Assembly (NCBI GenBank): GCA_024449915.1
Contig: JAMZAV010000810.1
Location: 124,001 to 188,000 of the forward strand
Length of the DNA stretch: 64,000 nt
DNA from: Sweltsa coloradensis
Taxonomy: Eukaryota > Arthropoda > Insecta > Plecoptera > Chloroperlidae
Direction of reading: 5' to 3'
The notes beneath the pieces were generated by a model, which saw only the letters and a program-made list of their open reading frames with translations, was not told the origin of the DNA and ran no database searches. Position 1 is the stretch's first letter, and every line of letters begins with the position of its first letter. The translations under genes and the position numbers were made by a program. Positions 46,940 to 58,895 of the stretch are shown here, one piece after another.

Positions 46940-48640
46940 GTGTGCAAATGACACGCCACAGCTCAACGGTAAATCATAGTATGATCATCGTCAAATTAAG
47001 ATCGAAATTAAATAATTATGTGAAAACTACAAACAAATAGCAGACAGACAATTTTTTATTTACAAGGGGTGGCTACAGCATCACAGCTCCTACCAGGAAC
47101 CATCACTGTCCACAAATACATTAACACATGCATTCATGTCCTCAATCAATAGTGTCACCACATCCAACACTCTTGCCCAGTACAACAACGATATCGGAGA
47201 TCTCCCAATGCGCGTCACGTCCACGTGATCGATTGATAACACCCTGCGCAATCGTCCATCGCGCACGTGTCGCGCCATACATCACGCGCATGCGCATTCC
47301 AAGACAGGAAGCTGCTGTGCATCCGTCAGTAGCTTCAGACTTTCTAAGGTATTTGCATTTACATATTAGTTGGTATCTATGTACGGGGTCGTTGGCATCT
47401 TGACTGAATAGAATTCAAATTTGTGATGAGTTTTGACGTTTTCCATGTTTTTTTTAATGAATCTTATGATTTTTGTTCTAAACACCGGATATAATTTATC
47501 TAACCAGTCAAATCAACGAGGTTATTTCAGAAATCGACATACAAATCAAGAGTAAGGGGAGTAGGACAGTATAACCTTCATGCCATAACAAATTGTGTAC
47601 ACTTGTTATCGAGTTATACACGACTATACCTCTGACTTTCTACCCACTTAACACCGTGAAACTGCAGTGTGAATTAAATAGGCCTAGAATCTATATAATC
47701 AACAATATAAATGTCAATTAAATCAAGAGGCTCGGGTGCGAGGTTGCCCATAACAGGCATTATTATTTACAACGTATCGTCCAGCGTTGAACTCTCCTTG
47801 ATAGAGGTGTCGAGTTCTTAGAAATCTCTCTTTCAGGTGGCGCTAGCCCCGCCCCTAACCCCCTAACCCCTAGAACCACTCTCTATCATCATTGCTCAAG
47901 GACTTCGGACTTCGGTTTTTATCGTGAGACGTGGTGACATGATACACGCACAGGACAAACGTACAGAAAACAGATGCGTGGAGGACCTTCCCTTCCTATA
48001 TTTTTTTTTATACAAAAAAATATTTTGAAGGGTAATTTCGCCGCGTTGATTAATTATTAACTTTTAACGTTCCAGACCAAACTACAAAATATTGTCCAAG
48101 ACCAAAACAATTAATTTTAAAATTCGGGGGCCGAGAAAGCCTTTGTTAAAAAAAATATATATCAATGGGTATATAATAATTGTAATAAATATAGAGCGTA
48201 TTTTATAAGATAGAAACTATGAATAGTAAAGAAAGAGTAATTTCATAATCAATTTTATATTATTCTCATTTTTTAAAAAAACGCAATATTATTTCAATCA
48301 AAATTATAACTAGGCAGTTTCGACGATGACATAGGAGACAAAAACCCAGTATCCGGGATGGTGATGAGTGAATCACCCACAGACTCGGCCAGCGGGTGGT
48401 AAGGTCCTCATTGCTGTCAAGTCAACGTGAAGACACATTATAATCAGCGCCGTGCCTCTCATTATTGATGGGATGTGGGGAGGGGCGTGGCGTGGCGTGG
48501 GAAACGTTTTCGACCATTGTTTTTCGTGATAGCAAACACGTTTGGAGCTTTTGCCTAATCGAGAAGGTTTCAGGTATTTCGTTGTGCATTGTTGACATGA
48601 GATGGCTTCCACTATGAAGGTAAAATAAATCTTAATTTAA
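46940..48640. other. Unassigned DNA
   Basis: Mixed composition with GC-richer parts at 47180-47330, 47820-47880 and 48370-48500. No exon is confidently recognised. CCCTAACCCCCTAACCCC near 47850 is a short telomere-like string. Confidence 0.45.
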
Positions 48641-48649
48641 TACAATAAA

Positions 48650-48790
48650 ATTTTGAGATTACCCACTCAACCACAAAACTGATTTTCAGTGAGGACTTGG
48701 TCGTATTTACTGTGGTACAAGGGTTTTGTGTTTTCAGAACCCCGTGTCCTACAAGTTAATTGCAAAACAATGAACGAGTGCAAAGAGCTA
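48650..48790 (-). repeat. SINE-A copy 4, worn 3' fragment
   Basis: GAGATTACCCACTCAACCAC then AAAACTGATTTTCAGTGAGG match the conserved 3' region of SINE-A. The remainder is too diverged to align by eye. Confidence 0.5.
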
Positions 48791-49225
48791 CCTGAAAATA
48801 TACTAATAATTAGAAAATAAAATAACACCGATACTCAAGGCTCTAGATCAGAAGGTCGCACAGTCCAAAAAAAATTCTGTAGACAAATATTTACTTTTTT
48901 CAAGCAGTTAAAGTGAATATCAATTAATAAAATTAATATACATGGCCATACGTTTGTAATAAATGAAATAGGTACAGATTGCATTTAAACATCGCTGCGA
49001 AATTTTGACCGGGTATATTATGGTCAACATCAGCTGTCTAGTAAAACCGTTTAGTGATTAGTGTATTGTAACAGAATGTATGCCTACTGTACTTAAAAAA
49101 AAAAACGAAAGGAGTAATGTTTTAGAATTTAGATAGTATACGAATAATAACCTGGACCATGACCTGGACTATGAAAGTATTTTTCGAAACAATTAATTTT
49201 GGGACGTAATTGTCGTAAGCTTAAT

Positions 49226-49244
49226 TATTCGAAAATCAAAATAA
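49226..49244. repeat. 19-bp direct repeat, first copy
   Basis: TATTCGAAAATCAAAATAA lies immediately 5' of H5 and again, identical, at 50039-50057 between H5 and H6. Confidence 0.95.
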
Positions 49245-50038
49245 TTGGATGAGCGTAGCGAAGATTCCATTTCACTACACTGGAGAAAAAAATCCGGAAT
49301 GTTTTTTTTTTTTTTTTTTTTTTTTTTGTATTTTTGTGTGTTTGTCCACACGATTCCGGCTAAACCGATACTCCGATTGCGATGAAAATTTATGGAGGCC
49401 TTCGAAATCTCTGAACTTAGAACTGCCACGTTTTTGAGCGCAATCGGGAATTTTTTCTCATAAAAAAAGCAATTTTACGATTTTTTTTCGATTTTTAAAA
49501 AAATTCTTCGACTTATAACACCTACATGCTTTATCCAATTGTAATGATTTATTCACAGAACCTTAATTTTATGAATTAAGATATTCGTGTGAAATTTGAG
49601 CGGAATAGAAAAATTATTTCTCATGAAAATCGTAATTTTACGTTTTTTTTTCTTTTTTTAAAACAATTCTTTGACTTATAACACCTACATGCTTTATCCG
49701 ATTGTAATGATTTTTTTACAGAACCTTAATTTCATGAACTAATATATTCGAAATAAATTTGAGCGCAATCGAATAATTATTTCTTATAAAAATTGCAATT
49801 TTACGATTTTTTTCTTTTTTAAAAATTACGATTAATTAAAAAATTAAGTTAATTTTTTTTTTTTTAAATTTAATTAAAAAAATTAAGTTATTTTTTTAAA
49901 ATTTAATTTAATTAAAATAAATCTTCGACTAAGTAATGTTTTTTTCACAGAACAACAGAAAATCCGCGTAACACATTGCAGCTCAATGCACCATATACGC
50001 TCATCCAACAACGCGGCGGGACTTGAGCGTTTTCCTAG
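49245..50038 (+). mobile_element. Helitron-like non-autonomous element H5 (subtype a)
   Basis: 794 bp, from TTGGATGAGCGTAGCGAAGA to GCGTTTTCCTAG, flanked by A and T. It has a long pure T tract near 49302, the module CTCCGATTGCGATGAAAATT near 49370 and two units of about 163 bp (GACTTATAACACC at 49510 and 49673). The subterminal inverse GCTCATCCAACAACGCGG is followed by the AACGC/GCGTT hairpin. It encodes no protein. Confidence 0.8.
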
Positions 50039-50057
50039 TATTCGAAAATCAAAATAA
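50039..50057. repeat. 19-bp direct repeat, second copy
   Basis: Identical to 49226-49244. It sits exactly between the CTAG end of H5 and the TTGGATGAGC start of H6. Confidence 0.95.
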
Positions 50058-50645
50058 TTGGATGAGCGTAGCGAAGATTCCATTTCACTACACTGGAGAA
50101 AAAAAATCCGGAATGTTTTTTTTTCTGTATTTTTGTGTGTTTGTCAGCACGATTCCGGCTAAACCGATACTCCAATAGCAATGAAATTTTGTGGAAACCT
50201 TCGAAATCTCTGAACTTAGAACTGCCACGTTTTTGAACGCAATCGAAAAATTATTTCTTATGAAAATCGCAATTTTACGATTTTTTCGATTTTAAAAAAA
50301 ATTCTTCGACTTTTAACACCTAAATGCTTTTTCCGATTTTAATGATTTTTTCACAGAACCTTAATTTTATGAATTCAGATATTCGTGAGAAATTTGAGAA
50401 AAATCGAAAAATTATTTCTCGTGAAAATCGAAACTTTACGGGTTTTTTCTTTTTTTAAACTACAATTTATCAAAAGAATTTAAAATTTAAGTTAATTTTG
50501 TATTTAATTTAATTAAATTTTAAAAAAATCTTCAACTTTGTAATCATTTTTCCACAGGACAACAGAAAATCCGCATAACACATGGCAGCTCAATGCACCA
50601 ATTACGCTCATCCAACAACGCGGCGGGACTTAAGCGTTTTCCTAG
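50058..50645 (+). mobile_element. Helitron-like non-autonomous element H6 (subtype a, one unit)
   Basis: 588 bp. Same ends as H5 but with only one of the units of about 163 bp, which explains most of the length difference. It has several substitutions relative to H5 (for example CTCCAATAGCAATGAAATTT in the module). It ends GCGTTTTCCTAG followed by T. No third copy of the 19-bp sequence follows it. Confidence 0.8.
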
Positions 50646-50649
50646 TTAT

Positions 50650-52815
50650 GCGGATACCTATATACATATCATTATGAGTACAAACAAGTATAGGAAATGA
50701 CTCCACCTCATATTTAGCGGCTATTCCAGCTAGGGCCCCTCAGTCTGCATCTTAGAGCTCCCAGCAAGGCATCACTACTAACAAGCACTAACATAGTGTC
50801 TACTCCGTGGGGGCTATGCCCAGCTGTAAAATATGCAAATACTCTGGCTACCAGAATACGCGCTATTCGGCGTAGTATATCTGTAGGGTACTCATTTCCA
50901 TCGACCAGTAAAGCAACACGATATGGTTTGCGAATACATCCCTATGGGCTACAACAACCTAAAATTGAATTTGCAGAGTGTAATTTACAACTGTTTACAA
51001 AGTCGCGGCTGTGAAAGGGTTTTTTTTTAATTGGCACTATAAGAAGCCCTCGGGTATTGGGAATGAACGTCTTAAATCGATTACATCTGGAGGATTGCCA
51101 TTTCTTTCTAAGCCAGACAAAAGTTAAACAATGCACAGCTCCAAGAGTTAATTATTAATTTGTTTCCAACTAGAGAATAACGTCTGTCAGACACCTAGGG
51201 CCAATTAAAGAAGAAGGTGCAGTTTTTGTTTGTTTGGGTGCAATGTTCGTGGACAAAACACTGGCCAAAGAGATCAAGACAAATTTGTTTGAGGTGTGTC
51301 TCAATAACCAATGGGAAGTGTTTAGTATTGCATATAAAACAAGATATTAAACAATTTCAGGTACAGGTAAAAAGCGTTTGCTTTTAAGTTTGATAATTAT
51401 GTTAAGTAATTTAATTTTGCTAATGTCAGGAAGTTTTGTTTATTCTGCGTGCTTTGATAACATTATAATAATGTCATGATATATTATTTTTTTATTAATG
51501 TTTGTGCCGGTGTTCAATTAGTATTTAGTTTATATTAATTTAATTTAAATAATTAAATGTGTTGTTTCTAGATAGTAGTTAAGACTGGTGCCATTATTAT
51601 GGGGTCTCGCTCTAATCTTGCTTCCAGCAATGTGTAGGGCCTATGTTGTTACAATATACCTTATACATATTGGAAATAAATATTAATCATGGTCTGTCTG
51701 TATACTGTGTATTAATTTAAATGTCTTCAATAAATAGTGTGAGTATTTAGTTTTTTGACGATAAATCGATTAAAATATATATTTGTTAAAACGGTACGAA
51801 ATGCTAATAACTAAAAAGAATTAACTGTTAAAATCGTTTCATGTCACCAAATTGAACTGAAATGTTCATATAATTCATCATTTACCATCAGAAGTGCAGA
51901 AAAAAAAACACCCCACATTTAGGGTTTTGCTGGAAAAGAAAAAATAGAAACTACAAAATGCTATAGGCCTAATTGAAAAAATAATGCAAAATATTTTTAA
52001 TTTAAATGCTAAAAAAAGTATCTCTAACTATAATTGATTCTTAACAATTGTGAAATAGACACGTATAGCGAAATCGGTCACGAAAACCCTTTTGGTGATT
52101 AATAGGCACATTTGACTTTCAAAGACGTTGCAAAATGAGAGACAGAACGTACCTTCTCCCACTTGTCGAACTTTAAAGAAACCAGGTATTTTTTTTCCAG
52201 ACATTAAACATCGTCCAGCAATCGTTACAGAATCAATAAAATATAGGTATAAAATATCAACACTTCTCTTAGATAACATAAATCAAGTACATTATTTACG
52301 GCGGTAATCAAATACAGACAGTTTCAGTTTAGTACTGTTTTTATTTTTATATTTCGTCTAGAATATAGCGCAGAGAACAGAAGCTATTCTCGGTACAGCA
52401 TAAAGATAGCGCATTGCGCCTAGTACGGGCACACCCACTATTAATAGCAAGTGCAAGTTAGTGAATGTCAAAGATGAGATTGTATCTATCATTTGACGAG
52501 CGTGAAATTGCTTGTGAGACGGATTCAACACCACGAATAATATAAACCTTCGTTTTATTATCATCGTCTTGGAAGTGTCAACTTGCGCAGGGGCAATAAC
52601 GTGTATTTACAGACAACGGCAGTAGCTGTGGTACGCCCTTAGTTTTATCTAGACCACCGACAGCAATAAATGTAAGATCTGTTCTGTATAGTAAATTATG
52701 TGGCTGTATTGTGTTATAGTGCAAAGCAGGACTTTACAGCTAAAAATGAGAAATATTGTGCAATTTGTTTAAAACTAAAAAATTAAATATAAAATAAACC
52801 ACAGTATAAAGGATA
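50650..52815. other. Unassigned DNA
   Basis: No gene is recognised; open frames are short and lack known motifs. Confidence 0.5.
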
Positions 52816-52819
52816 AACA

Positions 52820-54090
52820 TTGAGAAGGGTTATTTAACCCCAAGGATTAATATTAGGACCCCTTTTATTTATTCTCTACATATATGATATATCTACTATA
52901 ATGGCCAGAATCAATTATATTTTATATGCTGATGACTTAGTTTTTATTTAGAAGGTGTGGATGTCGAAGAGATCTTAAAACGTCTTCAAGAAGTTCTCAA
53001 GAGGATGGGTGCTTGGTTTAAAACTCAGGAACTTGATATTAATTTTAGTAAAACAAATTTTATGATTTTTTTACAAGGCTAATGATAGAAGCATGAATGA
53101 TATTCATTTGACGTTTGGTCAGTTAATATCTAGAGTGTATGAATTTAAATATCTTGGAGTTTTCTTAGATTGTAATTTAAATTTTAAGAAACATTATGAA
53201 TGTGTATGTAATAAAGTATCATCAGCAATTGGAATCAAAACTAGAATAAAGAGGTTTGTAACAGTGAGAATGTTGAGGTTACTTGTAGATTCTTATATTC
53301 ACTTTGTTATTGATTATTGCTTAGTGGTTTGGGCAGTAAGACCTACTACCGAGTATGTTGTACTCCAGGACAGAATTGACCATGTGTTTGATTCAATTAC
53401 TTTGAAACAAGATTTGCAATGTTATTGCTTCACGATTGAGAAATGGATAAAGTATAGCGTGCCGGTAAATACACAAAGTATTGAAAGGGTATGTATTTAG
53501 GTATTCTACCCAATATTTTTCAAATTGTTGATCGAGATAGAAATTCTATTCTTATGTACACATTGCAAGTTCCTAGATCAATTTCTGAATCATGTAGAAA
53601 GTATATTTGTACAGAGGTGTGTATGGTGCTGAAAACTCTCCCACACATCAAGCATATTATTACAAATTAAAAGTAAAACTCAATACGCATACGTTAGAGA
53701 ACTAAAGAAAACTTTAAAAAAAAAAAAGAAAACTAACAGCAGCAACGTTTTTTCATTCCAACCCAGAACTTTTCACCCACAAGGAATAAACCTAATGTTT
53801 TCATTCAACTATTCATTTATAAGAGTAGTTCACAACATGTACAGGCCCAGTATTCTCTTTTATAATCTCCTATTAAAAAAATCCAAATCATTTACCTTAA
53901 AAAGTAATACCTAATGAGTAACGATATATTTATCCACGTAGAATTTTGCTATGTATGTATTTATAATAATCATTTGTAAGTATTTAATTTAATATTTTGT
54001 ATTATGTGTTTTATTTGTATTATTTGTATAATTTTATGTACTATCCTATGTGTACCATACCAACGAACTAGTTAAATAAATGACCCCTTC
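52820..54090 (+). mobile_element. Decayed non-LTR retrotransposon (RT 3' part)
   Basis: Non-LTR retrotransposons copy themselves by target-primed reverse transcription. Here PQGLILGPLLFILYIYD and the catalytic YADDLVFI (near 52924) are readable. A stop and frame change follow, then GVDVEEILKRLQEVLKRM and the C-terminal RT region EFKYLGVFLDCNLNFKKH (open 53093-53500). A further frame change gives LGILPNIFQIVDRDRN. It ends near AGTTAAATAAATGA at about 54085. Endonuclease and 5' parts are absent. Clade (CR1, Jockey or RTE group) is not resolved. It is inactive. Confidence 0.8.
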
Positions 54091-54094
54091 ACCA

Positions 54095-56300
54095 ATAGGG
54101 TTTCTCTAGACAAGCCGATGTAGCGATGTCAGTGTCGGTGACAAACCATCTATAACCAAGAGCGCAGTTACACTCTGAATAAGTGAAAACCACTCATTAT
54201 GCCATTATTTTGTACCACTAATTCAAAGAGTGGTGCAATTCAATCAAGTGGAATTGAATGGATTCTCGCTCTTTCACTGTAGTGTGTAGGATATGGGGCT
54301 GGGTAGGCTATACCATCCCATCCCCTCATCCCAAATAATGATAACTATTTAATAAATATATTATGAACTGTAGTTTAAAGTTACAACAAACGTTGACATT
54401 TAAATAATTATTTAATTTGATTTGAAAATAATCTATAGTAAGCTTGAGCTGGGCAATTGTTATCCATGGAGAAGACGCCATTATCAGATTATGTGACACT
54501 CCAAAACATAGACAAGTCCGTTCATTTGTGCACGATTATTCAAGGATGCAATAAGACTTTCAAACCCGTACTCTTTATAAGCCACCACGCTGACGCTGTG
54601 CTTTACCATCTATCGTTTATCCCCTGTTCTGTGTTAACAACATTCTTGGAACTACAAAAGTTTACAAAAAATATATATTTACGATTCAAGTAATTAATGT
54701 GAAACTCCAAAGAGATAAAATTGTAATTGGCTATAAAGATGAAAACTAGGGGGTTTTAGTGCAGAAACTGAAGTAACTCTAATAAGAGTGCAATAAAGAA
54801 TTGTTACATGCGTTCCAAGGTTTAATAGAGTCGTGTTGAGAAGGATGCTAAATGTTTTTAGATCATCTTGATTACACGGCTTTTTGTTTTATTTCTGGCG
54901 ATTAGTGTATAAAAATAATTATTCATTTTTGAGAAATAGTAAAATGTGTATAAAATAAAGACGAGGATATCGAGAGGTTATATTGTGGTAAATTTTGATA
55001 TTGGACATTTTATTAACGAAGTATATATTTTGAACAAAATTTACAAAATGTTGAGGGGCTAGAGACAGCACAAAGAGTGAACGTCACAAAAGTAAAATTG
55101 AAGCAATGATAATGAATCGAAGAACAAAGAAGAATTGAAATTCACTACTTATTTGTGGGACATTGTCTGAGTGTTGTGTAATGTTAATATCTTCATAAGT
55201 TTTATTTGATTTTTCTTTTTGTTTGTTCATTTATTGCTTTGATTAGTGATATGTTACATTATTTTCATTGATATTTTTTGCCTAGATTGTTGATATCACG
55301 CCACTGTGGAGCTTGCAACTTGAGTTAGTGTCCTGTATCATTGTCATTTGATCAGTTTTACTTGAACAATTTCAAAATTATAATTTGTATAATTATACAT
55401 TAGAGTCAGATCTTTTGTACAAATTTATCAGATTTGAACACATAATGAAGATTCGTACGTTCTTCGGGTTTCTTCCCGAAATTGATTGATTATTGAATTT
55501 AAGTAACTTTTTTATTTGTTACAAGATTTTGAGTTTTAATTCTGTGTTAATCATTACATATTTTAAAATATGAACTTAAATATAGTTCATTTGGGGTCTG
55601 CATTATTAATTGAATTATTTAGTTGTCCTCCTTTGTAACTATTTTTATAAATAAAAGTGAGGGTTAAATACAACTAATAGAATATAACATAATAAAACAA
55701 ATAGCAAATTTGACATCGTTATTTTTATAATTTTTAGGTGATATGATGTTTTTAAAAAAATGGACCTGAAAATAATGTCATTGTAGTTTATGTAAGAAAC
55801 GCAAAAAAAAAACACTACATAACGGGGTTATAAAAAAACGTCGAACTAAAAAGTGTCATTTTCGTTCTCCAGTTTCATTTTTCAATGTTGCCTTGTTGTT
55901 TACAGCTAGTTATCACAACTGCGAAAGAAACAAATCACAAATTTCGTTTTTACCATTTTCAAACATGTTTTTAACCTATTATAAATTGAAACTAGTAGAA
56001 CAGGTAAATTGATTGTAAAAATGAAATTATTTGGACGTACACTGTTCTTAAAATAAATATTTAATTTAAGAATTTTTAAACCTACTCTGGTCAACATCTG
56101 CTGTTTAGCAGATTTCTCCCGATGCGCAAAGAGATTCGCTTTGCCTTTTGCACACTACAAACACATAAAAACCCAAAGGCAATGCAGTTGCTGCATCCAA
56201 CACTACGATAATAACTAACTATTAGAAAACATAAAGGGAGAGCAGTTCCTCGAACAAGAGTCCTGCATTGCAGCGTGTAATCGCGCAATTACTGTAGACA
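54095..56300. other. Unassigned AT-rich DNA
   Basis: No exon with recognisable homology was found. An open frame at 54457-54693 begins in a good start context but resembles nothing known. Confidence 0.45.
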
Positions 56301-56412
56301 ATTGAGAGGTACAAGACACAAGACAAGACAACCTGAGGCATCTGTCGTTCCCAGGTACTTCCACCCCGTAGGCTTGCAGCTCGTTCGTTTAGAATTCCTT
56401 ACTCCTAGCGAC

Positions 56413-56561
56413 ATGACGAGTAATGTAATCAATTTCAAAGCCAAGACGAAAACATTATTGCTAGAAGAGTGTTGCGAATATTATAGGAGGATGCCTCCAT
56501 TGAAAATATGCTGTAGGCCAAAGAAGTTGAAAAGGATTTCTGAACACGTCGGAGATATTTG
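56413..56561 (+). CDS. Possible first coding exon, unknown protein
   Basis: An ATG in fair context (GCGACATGA) opens a 149-nt frame beginning MTSNVINFKAKTKTLLLEEC, with PPLKICCRPKKLKRISEHVG before a near-ideal donor (TTTG|GTAAGTGG). It is GC-richer than its surroundings and rich in K, R and C. I do not recognise the protein. The next exon is not identified. An in-frame reading also extends upstream to 56302, so the true start could differ. A chance open frame next to a GTAAGT is possible. Confidence 0.3.
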
Positions 56562-56569
56562 GTAAGTGG

Positions 56570-57980
56570 AGTTTGGTAAGAGCAATGTTTGAGGGTGCAG
56601 GTGAAAATAAATAAAATAAAAATAACACCAAATGAAATGTGTTTGTAGGTCTACTCGACGTTACAGGTCTTGTTTAAAATTGTTTTGTAAAAATACAATT
56701 CAATGCTGATAAGTTGGTAATTAACATTGGCACTGCAATGCCAGTTAGGGCAGGAACAAAACAAAATATATGGGCATTATTACCAAGAGAAACAATTTAA
56801 TCATCTGCAGCTAATTAAGGGCATTTCACAGCGATTTACTGGTGTCATATACTGAAAATTAAACCAGATGATACGGGATAATTAGGGTCGGGGGTCGGGC
56901 CTAACGTCACCAAAAGTTGAAATACCCGTCCCTCCACCATCAACGAGACTTGAATGCACGAATAGAAATGTATTTTTGTTTTGAATACTCTTCATACTCA
57001 CCACACCAACAAACAACAAAGAGCAAGAACCTACAGCACTGTTTGTATTCTTCGACGATCTGTAAGCTACTTCGCTCCCTTTTTTTGGGTACCTACTAAT
57101 ATCCGTTTTTGTTGCCAGTAACAATTATTTCGAAACATGCTCGTATTCATTAGCCCAAGAACATTTCGATGCAATTTAATTAATCTTAATATTCGGTTAG
57201 TACACCCTATTGAAGTAGGGTTGCCTTTTAATAAAAACGTGTGTTTGCTATTTTCAAGATCACCACAAGTTTTCAAGTCCCTGTGGTATGTGTTGACGTC
57301 ATTGGCAATAGTTAAGTGACGTAGAGAACGCTAGATAACAACATTAATTAAGTTGAAACTTTCGTGTTCTCTGAAAACTTAACGGGACGCACGTCCGTAG
57401 TTTCGACTTCGACACCGAACTTTGAATATTGAATAATGTCTAACGCTACACTAAGCTGACAAGGAAGCAAGTCATTAGTTAATCACATATGTTGCTAACT
57501 TCCAACAAGACTTTCAACAAGGTGGAGAATAGTGTCTTTAAAAATAATGGGGGACCCAGCTTGAACTATCGGCAGATAGTTTGATGATATCGGCAAGTAT
57601 TTTAATGATATCATTAATTCTACAATTCTACTGTAGATTTCGGACCTGTTAGATATCGGCAAATTTTATAGACATCATTAAGATTTTACTGAAATCAACA
57701 ACACGAATTTTTTCGATAGCAAGGTAGGCGACGAAGAATGTGTATCAGGATAGAAGTATCTGGGGGTGACTTCATGAGATTACTCCTATCCTTACCAATT
57801 GGTTGTATCGTTATTAGATATAAATTCAAATAAACCGAATTCTCCAATGTATAGAAATAACGAGGTCAACAATAATTGCACTAAATTGGAAATTATAATA
57901 CTTCTTTGCACATAGTAAATTAAAATATCGTCACAAAACAGCTCGGAAAACGGATTTTCCAATCCATAGCCTAGTACAAA
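56570..57980. other. Unassigned DNA
   Basis: No gene is recognised. At 57565-57670 the phrase GATATCGGCAA recurs in a degenerate short repeat. Confidence 0.5.
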
Positions 57981-57985
57981 AACTC

Positions 57986-58264
57986 CCAGCCAATATTAAA
58001 ACTACGCGAAATTTCAGTATTTTAGTCTAATCTCAAGAACGTTGGAAAATGTCAAAAACTGATATAGCCTGCATGATACAAGATTTAAAATTTAAATTAT
58101 TGTTTTTAAAATTAATTAAATGCAAATTTGAATTAAAAACCGTACCGATTACTTTATTGGAGTATTTCTTCGAGCACGATTTAGTTCGAACAAAATTACA
58201 TTTTGTTTTACGGCGATCTTGAAAAACTGTACTTTCGTGTGATTTTAACATTGGTGGTGGCCCA
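57986..58264. mobile_element. Diverged MITE T3, related to T1 and T2
   Basis: Left AGCCAATATTAAAACTACGCG followed by AAATTTCAGTATTTTAG; right the inverse, CGTGTGATTTTAACATTGGTGG. The outermost bases and the TTAA flanks seen in T1 and T2 are not conserved here, so this copy is old or eroded at its ends. Confidence 0.6.
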
Positions 58265-58685
58265 GCAAACACAAATTCTTAATTTGGCATCCAAACGGCA
58301 CCCACTTTTTATTAATGTGGGTGACGTATTGTCAACACAGCAAGTTACCGAAACGCTGAATTTATGGCCCCTTTGATGTTAACAATACAGTAGCAGAACA
58401 TGGCAACAAACTGTCACCAAAATGCTATCCGATCAGCAGCCAAGTGGCACATGCAACGACATGCAATTCCCAATCTCGTCACTAGAACGGCACTCTTTCG
58501 GCAACGTATCATCCGTAGCGCGATCCAGGAGCAAAATATGTAACTATAAAAACAAAACAAAAAAGATTGATTGATATAATATCGGTTATATATATAGGTA
58601 TTTCATAGTCATTTCTGACACCAGTCGATAGACTGTAGGTGGATACACATCACATATTAATTGCAAGTAATTATAAAGTTTCAAG

Positions 58686-58765
58686 TTACGTGTCTCGAAC
58701 TCGATCCAGCAGGGACTCTCCATCTGTAAGCCAAGCCTTTAACCGTTGCGCCACGACGAAGCTTG
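58686..58765 (-). repeat. tRNA-like fragment
   Basis: The minus strand reads CGTGGCGCAACGGTTAAAGG (A-box region) and, about 35 bp on, GGATCGAGTTCGAGAC, a weak B box. A complete tRNA fold could not be drawn, so a SINE head is more likely than a gene. Confidence 0.4.
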
Positions 58766-58887
58766 AACGTGAGTGGGCATAATCACCTATAGATACAACA
58801 GCAAATCGACTTGACTGAATTGTAGTTATTGTGCGCTTGCTCTGTGGCCTATCTGTATCGCCTTTTAACTATTTTGGATGTGTTATG

Positions 58888-58895
58888 TTCAGTAT
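58888..58895. repeat. 8-bp target-site duplication, left
   Basis: TTCAGTAT, identical to 60132-60139. Confidence 0.9.

Noticed and set aside
47840..47880. Interstitial telomere repeat (CCCTAACCCCCTAACCCC)
   Set aside because: Only about three imperfect units; too short to support.
48373..48612. Upstream UPF0489 exon containing LHVDLTAMRTLPPAG on the minus strand
   Set aside because: It loosely recalls the family's HFDSHPD block, but the histidine and aspartate pattern is wrong, no flanking residues match, and splice sites do not fit the phase-2 exon at 45916-46065.
49226..50057. A classical retrotransposon target duplication of 19 bp around H5
   Set aside because: No other H copy has flanking duplications, and the second 19-mer is also the immediate 5' flank of H6, so the simple interpretation is not secure; reported as an unexplained structure instead.
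58686..58765. Functional tRNA gene on the minus strand
   Set aside because: The B box is off consensus and no full cloverleaf could be drawn.
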